From Bradyrhizobium frederickii (lineage in GTDB: Bacteria > Pseudomonadota > Alphaproteobacteria > Rhizobiales > Xanthobacteraceae): 64,000 bases of DNA. The stretch is from positions 1-64,000 of the forward strand of contig NZ_SPQS01000012.1 in NCBI RefSeq assembly GCF_004570865.1, in the 5' to 3' direction. A program made the position numbers and the translations under genes. Below the pieces are notes generated by a model. It did no database searches. It had not been told where the DNA came from and saw only the letters and a program-made list of their open reading frames with translations. Positions 34,597 through 44,466 of this stretch are shown here, piece by piece (position 1 is the stretch's first letter; each line of letters opens with the position of its first letter).

Positions 34597-35295
34597 TCAG
34601 TTCAGCGCGGTAATTCGCATGGTGTTGCCCTGCAGGAAGGCCTGGGCTGGCCGACCGCGAAGCGCGGCGTCGATATCGTCGGCGGTCTGATAAAACCCAT
34701 CGATCGCAAGCAGTTCGGCTTCGATCTTCTGGCAATAGATGCGCGCGCTCGTGTGACCGTTGACGCCCGCCATGGCGCGGCCGCGCAGGGCGCCGTAGAC
34801 GTGGATCGAGCCGCCGGCGACGACTTCCGCGCCCGATCCGACCGAACCCAGGATGGTGACGTCGCCGTCCGGGAAGATCACGGTCTGGCCCGAGCGCACC
34901 GGGTTTTCGAGCAGCAGCGAGGTTGGCTTGGTCTCGGACTTCGTCTCGGGCTTCTTCGGCGCGGTCGGCTCGACCACGCAGCTGCGCCCGCCCGACAGCA
35001 GCGGCGGCATCATCGGCGTGAGCTTCGCCTCCTCCACGCCCTCGATGCCGAGCACCCGGATGTTGCGGTCCTGCAGGCTGGTGAGCAGGTGACCGATGCC
35101 GGACTGGCTGAGATCGACCGAGGACAAATCGATCACCACGGGCCGGCCGGCAAAGAAGCCCGGCGAGCGCGCAATGGTGGCGTCGATCTCGTGCAGCCAG
35201 TCCTGGACCGGAACCGTCGGCGTAAACACGAAGGCCACATAGGAGCGCCCGCGCAGGCGTACCATTTGGCGTTGAGGTTTGACTGCAGCCTCCAT
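34597..35295 (-). CDS. minC: Septum-site determining protein
   Basis: 232 residues. The N-terminal FtsZ-inhibiting domain (RGRSYVAFVFTPTVPVQDWL, with VVIDLSSVDLSQSGIGHLL) is joined by a linker to the C-terminal beta-helix that binds MinD (SGQTVIFPDGDVTILGSVGS, IHVYGALRGRAMAGVNGH). Activated by MinD to block FtsZ polymerisation at the poles. First gene of minCDE, with the promoter in the gap upstream of 35295. Confidence 0.95.
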   Translation of the reverse strand: MEAAVKPQRQMVRLRGRSYVAFVFTPTVPVQDWLHEIDATIARSPGFFAGRPVVIDLSSVDLSQSGIGHLLTSLQDRNIRVLGIEGVEEAKLTPMMPPLLSGGRSCVVEPTAPKKPETKSETKPTSLLLENPVRSGQTVIFPDGDVTILGSVGSGAEVVAGGSIHVYGALRGRAMAGVNGHTSARIYCQKIEAELLAIDGFYQTADDIDAALRGRPAQAFLQGNTMRITALN

Positions 35296-35409
35296 GGCGG
35301 CCGACTCGTTCCCTGTTATTGAATGGTTAACGATGCGGCGGATATGGTTAACGGCCGGTTAATTCTCCGCGGGATTACGTGGGGGATGGGGCCGGTTGGC
35401 GCCGCTCGC

Positions 35410-35545
35410 GTGTCCCGGACGCGCCGCAGCGTGCAACGCTGCTGCGCAGAGCCGGGACCCAAGCCGCCAGGGTCATGCCCTCGGCGAAATGGGCCCCGGC
35501 TCTGCAGCGCAACGTCCAAGGGACGGTGCGCAGCGTCCGGGGCAC
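35410..35545. repeat. Compound palindromic repeat family H
   Basis: GTGTCCCGGACGC at the left and GCGTCCGGGGCAC at the right form the outer arms. An inner pair, GCAGAGCCGGGACCC (35446-35460) and GGGCCCCGGCTCTGC (35491-35505), is nested inside. No ORF in this stretch is convincing. Confidence 0.8.
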
Positions 35546-35613
35546 GAGCCGAGAACGAAGCGACGCCTCGTCCTCTACTTCTTCACCCTGCTCGCATCCA
35601 TTTTGATTGCAAA

Positions 35614-35690
35614 GCGCAAGCGTGCCCACCATGCTAAGTGGCGCAAGTCGTGGTGGGCACGGCGCAAGTGCGCCTTTGCCCACTCTTCAA
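35614..35690. repeat. Palindromic repeat family B, diverged copy
   Basis: GCGTGCCCACCATGC and GTGGTGGGCACGGCGC, ending CGCCTTTGCCCACTCTTC. It matches the inner palindrome and right arm of the element at 14043-14166 but has lost the left arm. Confidence 0.65.
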
Positions 35691-35723
35691 GCGCGGCGCA
35701 ATCGCGGCACCGCGCCTCTCACT

Positions 35724-36815
35724 TCAGCTCTTGTTGCGCATCTTGCTGAGCAGGTAATTGTCGTAGAAGTTTTCCGCGATCTGCGTATAGAACAGCAGCT
35801 GCTTCATATACGCGTCGTGGCTTTCCTTGGTGCGCTTGAACAGATCGCTCTTGGCGGCGAGCTCGTTCAGATGGTCCTGGGTCGCGTTGTAGCAGGCCTC
35901 CAGCACCGGTTGCGGGAATGCCTTCAGCTCCGCGCCATTGGCGAGCAGCCGCTTCAGCGCCGCCGGATTCACACTGTCGTATTTCTCGAGCATCCAGGCG
36001 CCGGCCGCCGAGCCGGCCTGGTTGACGATCGCCTGATACTGCTTGGGCAGCGACGCCCATTTCTCGTCGTTGACGATCATGTGCAGCATGGCGCCGCCTT
36101 CCCACCAGCCCGGGAAATAATAATATTTGGCGACCTTCTGGAAGCCGAGCTTCTCATCGTCATAGGGACCGACGAATTCGGCGGCGTCGATCGTGCCCTT
36201 CTCGAGGGCCGGATACACATCGCCGCCCGCGATCTGCTGCGGAACGACGCCGAGCCTTGCCAGCACATGGCCGCCCATGCCGGCGATGCGGAATTTGAGC
36301 CCCTTGAGGTCGTCGACGGTCTTGATCTCCTTGCGGAACCAGCCGCCCATCTGGGTGCCGGAATTGCCGCAGAGGATCGCATGGGCCTTGAACGGCTTGA
36401 GCGCCTCGTTGGCAAGGTCGGCGCCGCCGCCGAAGTGCCACCACGATTCCTGATGGCGATGGTTCATGCCGAAGGGCGCGCCGGTGGCATAGGCCAGAGC
36501 GGGCTCCTTGCCGATGTAGAAATAGAGCGGGGTCTGCGCCATCTCCACCGAGGCGGTGCTGACGGCATCGAGCGCCTGCAAGCCCGGAACGATCTCGCCA
36601 GCGCCGAAGGTCTGGATCTGGAATTTGTTGTCGGTGGCCTCCGCAACGTATTTCGCGAAGGTTTGCGCCGTGCCGTAGATGGTATCCAGCGACTTCGGGA
36701 AGCTCGAGGTCAGGCGCCATTTGATCTCGGGCGCGCTCTGCGCGATCGCAGGTGCAGCAACCAGCGTCGTCGCGCCGGCAACCGCGCCGCCCTTAAGGAA
36801 TGTACGGCGTTTCAT
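35724..36815 (-). CDS. TRAP-type substrate-binding protein (DctP family)
   Basis: 363 residues from the ATG at 36815 (CAGGAGAG upstream). An Arg-rich N-terminus MKRRTFLKGGAVAGATTLVA indicates Tat export (RRTFLK). The family features are WRLTSSFPKSLDTIYG, GAGEIVPGLQALDAV, and the conserved Arg in LKGLKFRIAGMGG that contacts a carboxylate ligand. TRAP transporters need DctQ and DctM membrane subunits; neither is adjacent, so the partner genes must be elsewhere. The ligand is probably an organic acid or polyol-type compound. Confidence 0.88.
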   Translation of the reverse strand: MKRRTFLKGGAVAGATTLVAAPAIAQSAPEIKWRLTSSFPKSLDTIYGTAQTFAKYVAEATDNKFQIQTFGAGEIVPGLQALDAVSTASVEMAQTPLYFYIGKEPALAYATGAPFGMNHRHQESWWHFGGGADLANEALKPFKAHAILCGNSGTQMGGWFRKEIKTVDDLKGLKFRIAGMGGHVLARLGVVPQQIAGGDVYPALEKGTIDAAEFVGPYDDEKLGFQKVAKYYYFPGWWEGGAMLHMIVNDEKWASLPKQYQAIVNQAGSAAGAWMLEKYDSVNPAALKRLLANGAELKAFPQPVLEACYNATQDHLNELAAKSDLFKRTKESHDAYMKQLLFYTQIAENFYDNYLLSKMRNKS

Positions 36816-36931
36816 GATGGGCTCTCCTGAAAGTAAGTTTCGAACATGCGGGCTTGCGGCAACGGTCGTCGCGGATCGTTTGCCCGTTCCTGCAGCGCAG
36901 TTCAAGCTGTGCGGACGAGGCCCGTAGGCGC

Positions 36932-37189
36932 TCAGAGCAACTTCGCGCTGACGAACAGCGCTCGCACGGCGTTGGTCGCCTGCACCGCCAGCATCGCATT
37001 ACCGGCAGCGCCTTCCAGGGCCGCGACGGCGTCCTCGTGCAGGGAGCGGAATTCCATCCACTCGACCGACTTGAAGTTGGTGAGGAATTGATAGGCCTGG
37101 CCGACAGTCGCGATCGCCAGCGTATCGCCGTTCAGCTTGATCTTGAACGTCGTACGCAGCGGGGTCTCGGAACTTGATGGATCACTCAT
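36932..37189 (-). CDS. DUF982-like small protein
   Basis: 85 residues. The pattern of a short beta part (FKIKLNGDTLAIATVGQAYQ), a central FLTNFKSVEWMEFRSLHEDA, and a C-terminal helix (LAVQATNAVRALFVSAKLL) fits the DUF982 fold seen in many rhizobial proteins, though divergence is high. The function is unknown. Confidence 0.6.
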   Translation of the reverse strand: MSDPSSSETPLRTTFKIKLNGDTLAIATVGQAYQFLTNFKSVEWMEFRSLHEDAVAALEGAAGNAMLAVQATNAVRALFVSAKLL

Positions 37190-37257
37190 GGGCTGCTTCT
37201 GGACGATGACGGCTTAACGAAGGGGAAACGGCAGCCCTGCCGTAGCAGGCAAGAATA

Positions 37258-38295
37258 TCAGGAGTCGGTGCTCGCGCGTTGCGCGACGGTCGTCGCCCCG
37301 CTCAGGCTCGGCACCACGACCAGGCGGTTGAACTCGCCATTGTCGTAAGCTTTGAGGAAACGATCATAGTCCTTGATCGAGACGCAGCCGTTGGAATCGC
37401 CACGCGGCCCGAGCAGGTAGCTATGGGTGAGAAGGCCGACGCGGCCGAGCGCGCTGGTGCCCTCGGTCGGCGTCAAGCGCAGCGCGCGGATGCCGTGGAA
37501 CAGCTTCTCGCGCGGCTTCAGATCGTAGATCGCGGGCGGGGTCGCGCCGACCATGCGCTGATCGACATGATCGGGGTCGTCCATCAGCGCGCCCATGCCG
37601 GAATGGGCTTCGAGCACGACGCCGCTCGGCAGGTAAAGCGCCTTGGCCTTGATGTCATAGACGGCGGTCCGCGAATCGTAGCCGAGGGCGGCGAGATCCG
37701 GTGCCTTGCTGAACAGGCCGTCGCCGGGCGTCAGCGACGCCAGCCTGATCTTGTCGGTGAATTTCTCGAAGAAGTTGCGGTTGTCGACCCTGGGATTGGT
37801 GGTGTCGGCATAGGCCTGACTGGAGGCGATCTGGGCGGAGAGGTCAGCCTGAACCGGGCGCGAGCGCGGCATCGGGATGGCGTCGGCGCGCTGCGAGGAC
37901 CTGGTCTCCTCGGTCATGAACCGGTCATCGTCGGTCAGGGTCGAACGCCAATCGCTGCCCTGGAGCTTCTGCGCCAGCATCGCCTTGGCGTCGCGGAGCT
38001 TGAGCTGGACCGTACTCACGGCGGAACGCTCCAGCGTCCGCAGGCCGAGGTCCCGGGCCGGCGGATTGGCGGCCGCCGAAGCGAAGCGATCCTCAAAAGA
38101 AGGGGTATTGGCCGGCGGCAAGGCGGCGGAGACTAGCGCGCTGGACTCGCTCAAGCTCGAAGCTCCGATGTCCGCGACCCAGGCGGCGGCACCCATCGCC
38201 AGCGCGACGGCAGCCAGAGACAGCAAAACGCGCTCCGCCCGCCCAATACGGCGGCGCGGCAACAGCCTCTCGGCGCGTGCGCGGTCGGAAACCAT
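37258..38295 (-). CDS. DUF2778 (L,D-transpeptidase-like) membrane protein
   Basis: 345 residues. An N-terminal transmembrane helix (VLLSLAAVALAMGAAAWVA) is followed by about 150 residues of low-conservation spacer, then DUF2778 (about residues 200-340). Visible motifs: GVVLEAHSGMGALMDDPDHV, the HGIRALRLTP histidine, and GDSNGCVSIKDYDRF with a Cys in the usual nucleophile place. DUF2778 includes Tlde1-type toxins and envelope-modifying enzymes; here there is no immunity gene or secretion system nearby, so a housekeeping wall function is more likely. Confidence 0.8.
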   Translation of the reverse strand: MVSDRARAERLLPRRRIGRAERVLLSLAAVALAMGAAAWVADIGASSLSESSALVSAALPPANTPSFEDRFASAAANPPARDLGLRTLERSAVSTVQLKLRDAKAMLAQKLQGSDWRSTLTDDDRFMTEETRSSQRADAIPMPRSRPVQADLSAQIASSQAYADTTNPRVDNRNFFEKFTDKIRLASLTPGDGLFSKAPDLAALGYDSRTAVYDIKAKALYLPSGVVLEAHSGMGALMDDPDHVDQRMVGATPPAIYDLKPREKLFHGIRALRLTPTEGTSALGRVGLLTHSYLLGPRGDSNGCVSIKDYDRFLKAYDNGEFNRLVVVPSLSGATTVAQRASTDS

Positions 38296-38427
38296 CAGAT
38301 CCCCAAATCGACCCCCGGGGGGCCCAACCCCCGCCCGGAGACTCTATACCAGCTACCACATTGGGAGCCAAAAGTTAGGCATAATCGCGGCCGGCAAGGG
38401 CCTGACAGGGCATCCCCGGGGTATCCA

Positions 38428-38865
38428 ATGACCGATCCTTTCGATCTCGAGCGCTTCGTCAGGGCCCAGGACCCGGTTTTTCGCGCCGTCGAGGGGGAGC
38501 TGGCCCGGGGCCGGAAGCAGACTCACTGGATGTGGTTCGTCTTCCCGCAAATCACCGGTCTCGGCTTCAGCTCCATGTCGCAGCGCTACGCCATCGGCTC
38601 CCGCGCCGAGGCGAAGGCCTATCTCGCCCATCCCGTGCTCGGGGCGCGCCTGATCGAATGCACCGGGCTCGTGCTCGCCGTCCAGGGACGGAGCATCAAT
38701 GCGATCCTCGGCGCGCCGGACGACGCCAAATTCCGCTCGTCGATGACGCTGTTCGGCGCAGTGTCCGATGAGCCCATTTTCGGCGCGGCCCTCGCCCGCT
38801 ATTTCGCAGGCGAGCGCGACGTCGCGACACTGGAGATCCTGTCGAAGCTGGATCGGCGGGCCTAG
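38428..38865 (+). CDS. DUF1810 family protein
   Basis: 145 residues with the characteristic sequence FVRAQDPVFRAVEGELARGR, then KQTHWMWFVFPQITGLGFSS and RYAIGSRAEAKAYLAHPVLG. The domain is widespread but has no established biochemical role. No partner gene can be inferred. Confidence 0.92.
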   Translation: MTDPFDLERFVRAQDPVFRAVEGELARGRKQTHWMWFVFPQITGLGFSSMSQRYAIGSRAEAKAYLAHPVLGARLIECTGLVLAVQGRSINAILGAPDDAKFRSSMTLFGAVSDEPIFGAALARYFAGERDVATLEILSKLDRRA

Positions 38866-38973
38866 CCTCCGATCAACGCCCCTGGGGGGCATCGGCCAGA
38901 GCGTAAACCCGAGATTAACACCGGCAAACTATCGTCCGGGCAAAATAATTCGCCGTTATTTGCCGGACAGATT

Positions 38974-41055
38974 ATGAAAATCGGTACGCTCCTGACGACC
39001 GCCATCATTTCGCTCTCGACCGTGGGCGGCGGCCTCGCCGTCTACGTCGCCCTGACCAAGTACCAGACGATGGAGCGCATCACCGAGGCTCAAGGCCGGC
39101 TGGCGATCGTCCGCGCCGTCAGCGACATCCCGCGCTACCTCAATCCCGAACGCGGCTTTTCCACCAACATCCTATATGGGCCCGCCAGCATCGACCCGGC
39201 GTTGCTCGCCGAGCAGGACAAGCTGCGCAAGCAGACCGACGGCGCCCGCGACAAGATGAACGGGCTGCGCAAGGAGCTGCCCGGCTCGTTCAACGACGGC
39301 GCTGCCATCGGCAGCAATATCGACGGCATCAATGCGAAATTCACCGCGCTGCGCGAGGCCATCGACAAGGCGCTCACCGGGCCGGCCGAGGCGCGCAAGG
39401 ACGCGGCCAAGAGGATCGTCGCCGACAACGCCGTGCTCAACAGCGGCGTGACCGCGCTGCTCAACGAGCAGGTCCGCCGCATGGCGATCCTCAACGGCGA
39501 CGCCTACCGCCAGGCCAGCTACGCCAACATCGCGATGACGCTGCGCGACGTCGGCGGCTTCAATTCCAGCCTGCACAAGAATCTCGTCGGCGGCAAGAAG
39601 CCGGCGACCGACGCCGAGAAGGCCGACATCGCCCGCTCGCAGGGCCGCAACGACCAGCTCGTGATGGCGCTACAGGAACTGCGCGGCAATCCGGCAACGC
39701 CGGCGAACGTCGCCGCCGCGCTCGAGAAATTCAACGCGACCTATGTCGAGGAGTTCGGCCGCGAGCTCAAGCTGGTCAAGGACGGTGCGGTCAGCGGCAA
39801 GTACGAACACGACATGGAGACCTATTACGCCGCTACGCAGCGCGGCCTCGGCACCATCATCGAGGTTCGCGACGCGTTCTATGACAATGCCGAGCAGATC
39901 CTCACCGGAGCCTCCTCCGCCGCGCGCACCAGCTTCACCGTCGCGCTTGCAGGCCTTGTCGCCGTGTTGGTCGCGAGCGTCGGCCTCGTCGTGATGGTCC
40001 GCCGCCGCGTCTGCGCTCCGATCGTCAACCTGACGACGCGGATGTCGCGCCTTGCCGAGGGCGAGGTCGCGGACAGCATTCCCGGCGCCGAGCGCTCCGA
40101 CGAGATCGGGGCGATGGCTGCGGCCGTTCAGGTCTTCAAGGACAACATGATCCGGGCCGACCGGCTCGCGGCCGAGAAGCAGGCCGAGAACGACGGCAAG
40201 ATGCGCCGTGCCCAGGCACTCGACGAGCTCACCCGCGCCTTCGAGGCCAAGGTCACCGAGCTCGTCGGCGGCCTGTCCCGGGCCTCCGCGACCATGGAAA
40301 GCACCGCGCAGTCGATGACCTCGACGGCGGCCCAGACCAACAGCCAGGCCGCGGTCGTCGCCGCTGCCTCCGAGCAGACCTCGAGCAACGTGCAGACGGT
40401 CGCCAGCGCCACCGAAGAGCTGACCTCCTCGATCTCCGAGATCGGCCGCCAGGTCGCACAAAGCACCGAGATCGCGGCCCGCGCCGTCGACAACGCCCGC
40501 CGCACCGGCGACACCGCACGCACGCTGGCCGAGGGCGCGCAGAAGATCGGCGACGTCGTCACGCTGATCCAGAGCATCGCCGAACAGACCAATCTTCTCG
40601 CTCTCAACGCCACGATCGAGGCCGCCCGCGCCGGCGATGCCGGCCGCGGCTTTGCCGTGGTTGCCTCCGAAGTGAAATCGCTGGCGGGCCAGACCGCCAA
40701 GGCGACGACCGAAATCTCCGAGCAGATCGCGGCGATCCAGACCGCGAGCGACGAGACCGTGGCCGCGATCCGCAACGTCGCCGACGTCATCGGCGAGATC
40801 GACCAGATCGGCACCGCGATTGCCGCGGCGATCGAGGAACAGGGCTCGGCCACCAAGGAGATCGCCCGCAGCGTCCAGGAAGCCGCCCGCGGCACCCAGG
40901 AGGTCAACACCAACATCTCCGGCGTGCAGCGTGCCGCCGACGACACCGGCGCCGCCGCGCGGGAAGTGCTGGTCGCCGCCGAGCAGCTCTCGACCCAGTC
41001 GCGCGATCTCGCCGGACAGTTCGACCGCTTCCTCGGCGAGGTCAGGGCGGCGTAG
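38974..41055 (+). CDS. Methyl-accepting chemotaxis protein
   Basis: 693 residues. TM1 (about 7-30), a helical periplasmic sensor domain of about 280 residues, TM2 (about 317-345), HAMP (345-400, [20 protein letters not shown]), and a cytoplasmic signalling domain (about 420-690) with the hairpin tip [20 protein letters not shown] and [20 protein letters not shown]. There is no C-terminal pentapeptide for CheR/CheB. The ligand is unknown. It is free-standing and not in a che operon. Confidence 0.95.
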   Translation: MKIGTLLTTAIISLSTVGGGLAVYVALTKYQTMERITEAQGRLAIVRAVSDIPRYLNPERGFSTNILYGPASIDPALLAEQDKLRKQTDGARDKMNGLRKELPGSFNDGAAIGSNIDGINAKFTALREAIDKALTGPAEARKDAAKRIVADNAVLNSGVTALLNEQVRRMAILNGDAYRQASYANIAMTLRDVGGFNSSLHKNLVGGKKPATDAEKADIARSQGRNDQLVMALQELRGNPATPANVAAALEKFNATYVEEFGRELKLVKDGAVSGKYEHDMETYYAATQRGLGTIIEVRDAFYDNAEQILTGASSAARTSFTVALAGLVAVLVASVGLVVMVRRRVCAPIVNLTTRMSRLAEGEVADSIPGAERSDEIGAMAAAVQVFKDNMIRADRLAAEKQAENDGKMRRAQALDELTRAFEAKVTELVGGLSRASATMESTAQSMTSTAAQTNSQAAVVAAASEQTSSNVQTVASATEELTSSISEIGRQVAQSTEIAARAVDNARRTGDTARTLAEGAQKIGDVVTLIQSIAEQTNLLALNATIEAARAGDAGRGFAVVASEVKSLAGQTAKATTEISEQIAAIQTASDETVAAIRNVADVIGEIDQIGTAIAAAIEEQGSATKEIARSVQEAARGTQEVNTNISGVQRAADDTGAAAREVLVAAEQLSTQSRDLAGQFDRFLGEVRAA

Positions 41056-41084
41056 GAGCAGATTCGTCTTCGCGGCGAACGAGA

Positions 41085-41675
41085 TCAATAAGGCGGCGGC
41101 TTGCGCGCGCGCTGTGCTTTCGCCGCCTCGATCCACCACCTCAAATCATCGGCGAAGCGCGGGAACGAACGCTCCAGCGCCTTGCCGCCCTCGCCGATCG
41201 GCTCACCCTCGGCCGACAATGTCTGCGCGATCGGGCCGACGCCGATGGTGCTCGACACCACCACCATGCCCATCTCCGACAGCGTGCCGTGCCAGGCGGT
41301 TGCGGCGCGCGCGCCGGACAGCCGGCCGGCCGAATAGCTCACGATCGCGGCCGGGCGCCAGAACCACTCTTCGAGGAAATGGTCGGTGAGATTCTTCAGG
41401 CCGGGCTGGATGCCCCAATTGTATTCGCCGGTGACGAACACGAAACCGTCGGCGCCGCGGATCTGTCCGGCCAGCTTTTCCAGCGCCTCGGGGGCCGAAC
41501 CCTTGGGATATTCCTTGTACATGCGGTCGAGCATCGGCAGGCCGACCGCCTTGGCGTCGATGAACTCGACGTCGTCGCCGCGGCTACGCAGACCATTGAT
41601 GACGAAATTCGCAAGGCGGATGCCCATGCGGTCGGAACGGTAGGAACCGTAGAGGACGAGAATGCGATTGCCCAT
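41085..41675 (-). CDS. NADPH-dependent FMN reductase family protein
   Basis: 196 residues with a flavodoxin-like fold: LVLYGSYRSDRMGIRLANFV for FMN phosphate, and FVFVTGEYNWGIQPGLKNLTDHFLE containing the conserved EYN(W) motif. The C-terminal helix (RFADDLRWWIEAAKAQ) is extended. It reduces FMN or quinones using NAD(P)H in the cytosol. The exact substrate is not predictable. Confidence 0.9.
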   Translation of the reverse strand: MGNRILVLYGSYRSDRMGIRLANFVINGLRSRGDDVEFIDAKAVGLPMLDRMYKEYPKGSAPEALEKLAGQIRGADGFVFVTGEYNWGIQPGLKNLTDHFLEEWFWRPAAIVSYSAGRLSGARAATAWHGTLSEMGMVVVSSTIGVGPIAQTLSAEGEPIGEGGKALERSFPRFADDLRWWIEAAKAQRARKPPPY

Positions 41676-41725
41676 GGCCGGACGGTAGCACGAAACCGGC
41701 GTGCGTCCCTACTCGCTTTGTCGGA

Positions 41726-42673
41726 CTATTGTCCGCGACCGCGGCCCAGCGTTTGCGACGGCGACTCGCCGAACTGGACGCGGTAGCTTCTGGAGAAATC
41801 GCTGAGATGCCAGAAGCCAAACGCCAGCGCGATCGCCTTGACGCTATCGGCGCCGGCGAGAAGCTGCCGCCGCACCAGCCACAGCCGACGCAGGCGCAAA
41901 TAGCGGTGCAGGCTCATGCCCCGATAGCGGCGGACGACGTCGTGCATGGTGCGAACCGACAGCCCGAGCTTGCGCGCGATCTCATCGCTGTAGATCGGCT
42001 GCGATAAATCCTCGGTCAGCAGTGCGCGGATACCCTGGAACATCCTGAATTTCCGCTCGTCGTTGGGGCCGAGGGTCCAGCGGGCCGAGACGACGCTTTC
42101 GAAGGCCTCGTCGACGGCTCCGAGCAGGGACTCCTTCATCGCCGCGCCCTTCAATGAGAGTTCCGGCGCCTCGGCCGGGTCGGACGCCTCGGCCAGCACC
42201 TCACGAACCACGATGCGCAGCCGGTGCAAGCCGGCCGCTGAGACTTCAAAAATCTTGAAGCTCGAGAGCGTGGCCGGCCAGCCGCGGTCCCGCACCTCCG
42301 GCCTGAAAACCACCGAGGCGATTTGTCGCTGCACCTCCTCAATGGTGGTGTAGGCAGCGCCGCCGCTGCCGATGACCACGACCGGTCGGGCGCGCTGCGA
42401 GCCATTGAAGCGAACGGGTACGTCGAGGTCGTCCATCGTGAAGCCGATCGCCGTGCAATTCTCGACCAGCTGCGCATCGACCATTCGCGGAAACGTCTGC
42501 GTCAAATTCACGTCGCAGCCGGGCAACGACAGGATTGTCTGCTCAGCCGAAATCCTCCGTACGAAAGGCGTGAATTCGAAATTCAGCCCGCGTATGGCAC
42601 TTCGAAATTCGTCGACGTCTGAGAAGCGAAATGTTTGGATTGCCAATCTCGGTACATCGTCAATGCTGTTCAT
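41726..42673 (-). CDS. AraC family transcriptional regulator
   Basis: 315 residues. The C-terminal pair of helix-turn-helix motifs (about 220-310) shows YSDEIARKLGLSVRTMHDVV, YLRLRRLWLVRRQLLAGADS and the second-helix part IALAFGFWHLSDFSRSYRVQ with the closing FGESPSQTL. The N-terminal 200 residues form an AraC-type sensory domain without a clear ligand family. It is divergent from the DUF2336 gene, with a 299-base gap, so it could control that unit. Confidence 0.92.
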   Translation of the reverse strand: MNSIDDVPRLAIQTFRFSDVDEFRSAIRGLNFEFTPFVRRISAEQTILSLPGCDVNLTQTFPRMVDAQLVENCTAIGFTMDDLDVPVRFNGSQRARPVVVIGSGGAAYTTIEEVQRQIASVVFRPEVRDRGWPATLSSFKIFEVSAAGLHRLRIVVREVLAEASDPAEAPELSLKGAAMKESLLGAVDEAFESVVSARWTLGPNDERKFRMFQGIRALLTEDLSQPIYSDEIARKLGLSVRTMHDVVRRYRGMSLHRYLRLRRLWLVRRQLLAGADSVKAIALAFGFWHLSDFSRSYRVQFGESPSQTLGRGRGQ

Positions 42674-42972
42674 GACAACGGGAAACGTAACGTCGCGTGG
42701 ACGTGCGTCAGGCCGCGGCTCCGGTTCGTTCCCCCTTCGGTTTTCGATCCCCCGAAAAGGATCAATCTTAACGTGTCCTGAGCAATTGGTGCGGAGCTCG
42801 TTGAAAGAACAAGCCGGGCACGTCCTGTCTCGCCGAATTTCGATAGCGTTTCCCGCACCTTAATTGGTACTTAAATACCCACGTTTCGATATCTAAAATT
42901 CAATATTAACAACTTTGAGGCGAAATACGGTCGTTTAAACGTCAAAGTTATTTCAAATTTCGGGCCCCTGCC
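42674..42972. other. Divergent control region between araC-type and DUF2336 genes
   Basis: 299 bases without a gene. The part from about 42860 to 42960 is distinctly AT-rich (TTTCGATATCTAAAATTC and nearby), suitable for promoters in both directions. No clear palindrome was found by eye. Confidence 0.5.
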
Positions 42973-44082
42973 ATGACGGCAAATTCGCCTGCTGATGTTT
43001 TGGTCGAGTTGGAGGACGCGGTCGCAACGTGTCCACGGGACCGCTGCGCGCGCATTCTTTCCGGCATCATGCAGCTGCTCACCAGCAGCCGCGACCGGCC
43101 TCAGGAATTGCTCGCCAATGTGGTCGACGGCGTTCTGCTGCGGCTGACAGAGCGGGTCGAGGCCAATGCGTTGATCGAGCTCAGCACAGCACTCGCGGAA
43201 CTCGCGGTGGCTCCGCCGAAGACCGTGCGGCGTCTCGCCTCACACCACGATCCGGAGGTGGCGTGCCCCCTCTTGCTGAGATCGCAGTCACTGTCCACAG
43301 CCGATCTCAAATCGATCGCGGCCTCGAGCGGCGAACGGCAGCAACGCGCGATCGCCGCCCGCGCGCCGATCGATCCGCCGGTGATCGAGACGCTGATCGA
43401 GGCCGGCTCGCGCAGCGTTTGTGCTGCGCTGATCGCCAATACAGAGGCACGATTCCCTGACGCCGCCTACGCCGCGCTGGTCGGGAAGTGCCTGACGGAT
43501 GATGAGCTCACGAAGGCGCTGGCCGTCAGGCCGGACACGCCCGATACGGTCATGCGGAAGTTGCTGTCGGCCTCACCGGCTCCAAAATCCGGCACAGGGC
43601 CGAAGGCGACCGTCTCGCTTCAAGCCGTAGCGGCCGCGCCAATCGTCCCCAAGCTGCCCTGCGCGGCCGCCTATGCCGGCGCGCGGCCGGAGATCGTCGC
43701 GCTCAACCGCATCGGCAAGCTCAACGATTCCACAGTGAACCGCTTCGCCATCCGCGGCGAGACCGCCAACCTCGTCACGGCCCTATCGGTGCTTTCGGGG
43801 GCTCCCATCGAAATCGTCGAGCATCTCATGACCGACGACGATTGCGAGGGTCTCGTGATGGCCTGCCGCGCCTCGCGGCTGAACTGGCAGACCACGCTGG
43901 CCATCTTGGGCAATCGCTACGGCAGAAGGCTTTCCGTCGCCGAGCGCGAACGCGCGCAGCAAATGTTCGAGACACTGCTTCTGTCGACCAGTCAGTGGGC
44001 GGTGCGTTGGGGGGAAATTGCGGCAAGCGCCAAGGAGAGCAGTCGGGAACATCGCGGCGCAGAGATGGGGATCAGCCGATGA
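42973..44082 (+). CDS. DUF2336 domain protein
   Basis: 369 residues made of HEAT-like helical repeats: LLRLTERVEANALIELSTAL, VRRLASHHDPEVACPLLLRS, and repeated LIANTEARFPDAAYAALV-type units, the DUF2336 pattern. DUF2336 proteins in alphaproteobacteria are often linked to motility or second-messenger genes; the molecular role is unknown. Its stop overlaps the PilZ start (ATGA). Confidence 0.88.
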   Translation: MTANSPADVLVELEDAVATCPRDRCARILSGIMQLLTSSRDRPQELLANVVDGVLLRLTERVEANALIELSTALAELAVAPPKTVRRLASHHDPEVACPLLLRSQSLSTADLKSIAASSGERQQRAIAARAPIDPPVIETLIEAGSRSVCAALIANTEARFPDAAYAALVGKCLTDDELTKALAVRPDTPDTVMRKLLSASPAPKSGTGPKATVSLQAVAAAPIVPKLPCAAAYAGARPEIVALNRIGKLNDSTVNRFAIRGETANLVTALSVLSGAPIEIVEHLMTDDDCEGLVMACRASRLNWQTTLAILGNRYGRRLSVAERERAQQMFETLLLSTSQWAVRWGEIAASAKESSREHRGAEMGISR

Positions 44083-44408
44083 AATTCGACGGTCGCAAAG
44101 CCTCTCGCGTGAAAATGGACCACAGGCAGCCGGTCAATCTCATGGGTTCGGACGGCACCTGGCGACGCCGTTGCGTATTGCTGGACGTGTCGCAAAGCGG
44201 CGCCAAGGTCGAGGTCGAGGGCACGCTCGACGTGCTCCAGGCCAAGGAGTTCTTCATGCTGCTGTCGTCGACCGGCCTCGCCTACCGGCGCTGCGAACTG
44301 GTCTGGATCGACGGCACCACGGCTGGAATCCACTTCATCGCGACCGACGGCAAGAAGAAGCCTGCAGGCGCACCAGCGCCTGCGCAGACCGCGGTTCGAG
44401 GCAAATAG
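44079..44408 (+). CDS. PilZ domain protein
   Basis: 109 residues from the ATG at 44079, which overlaps the DUF2336 stop. The PilZ pattern is visible: basic R-rich N-terminus (FDGRKASRVKMDHRQPVNLM), then DVSQSGAKVEV (the D/NxSxxG motif) and a LVWIDGTTAGIHFI end. PilZ domains bind cyclic di-GMP. The first-motif arginines fit but are not a perfect RxxxR, so binding needs testing. Confidence 0.88.
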   Translation: MKFDGRKASRVKMDHRQPVNLMGSDGTWRRRCVLLDVSQSGAKVEVEGTLDVLQAKEFFMLLSSTGLAYRRCELVWIDGTTAGIHFIATDGKKKPAGAPAPAQTAVRGK

Positions 44409-44466
44409 ATTCGAACATTCCACCTGGCGTCTGACATTCAGACAGTCGCAAAGTGTAGGTCAGATC

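Noticed and set aside
35296-35720. ORFs in the minC to TRAP gap (for example 35375-35683)
   Set aside because: They overlap palindromic repeats B and H, so the coding look comes from repeat sequence.
37258-38295. Tlde1-type secreted toxin
   Set aside because: DUF2778 alone is not sufficient; there is no immunity gene or type VI locus nearby.
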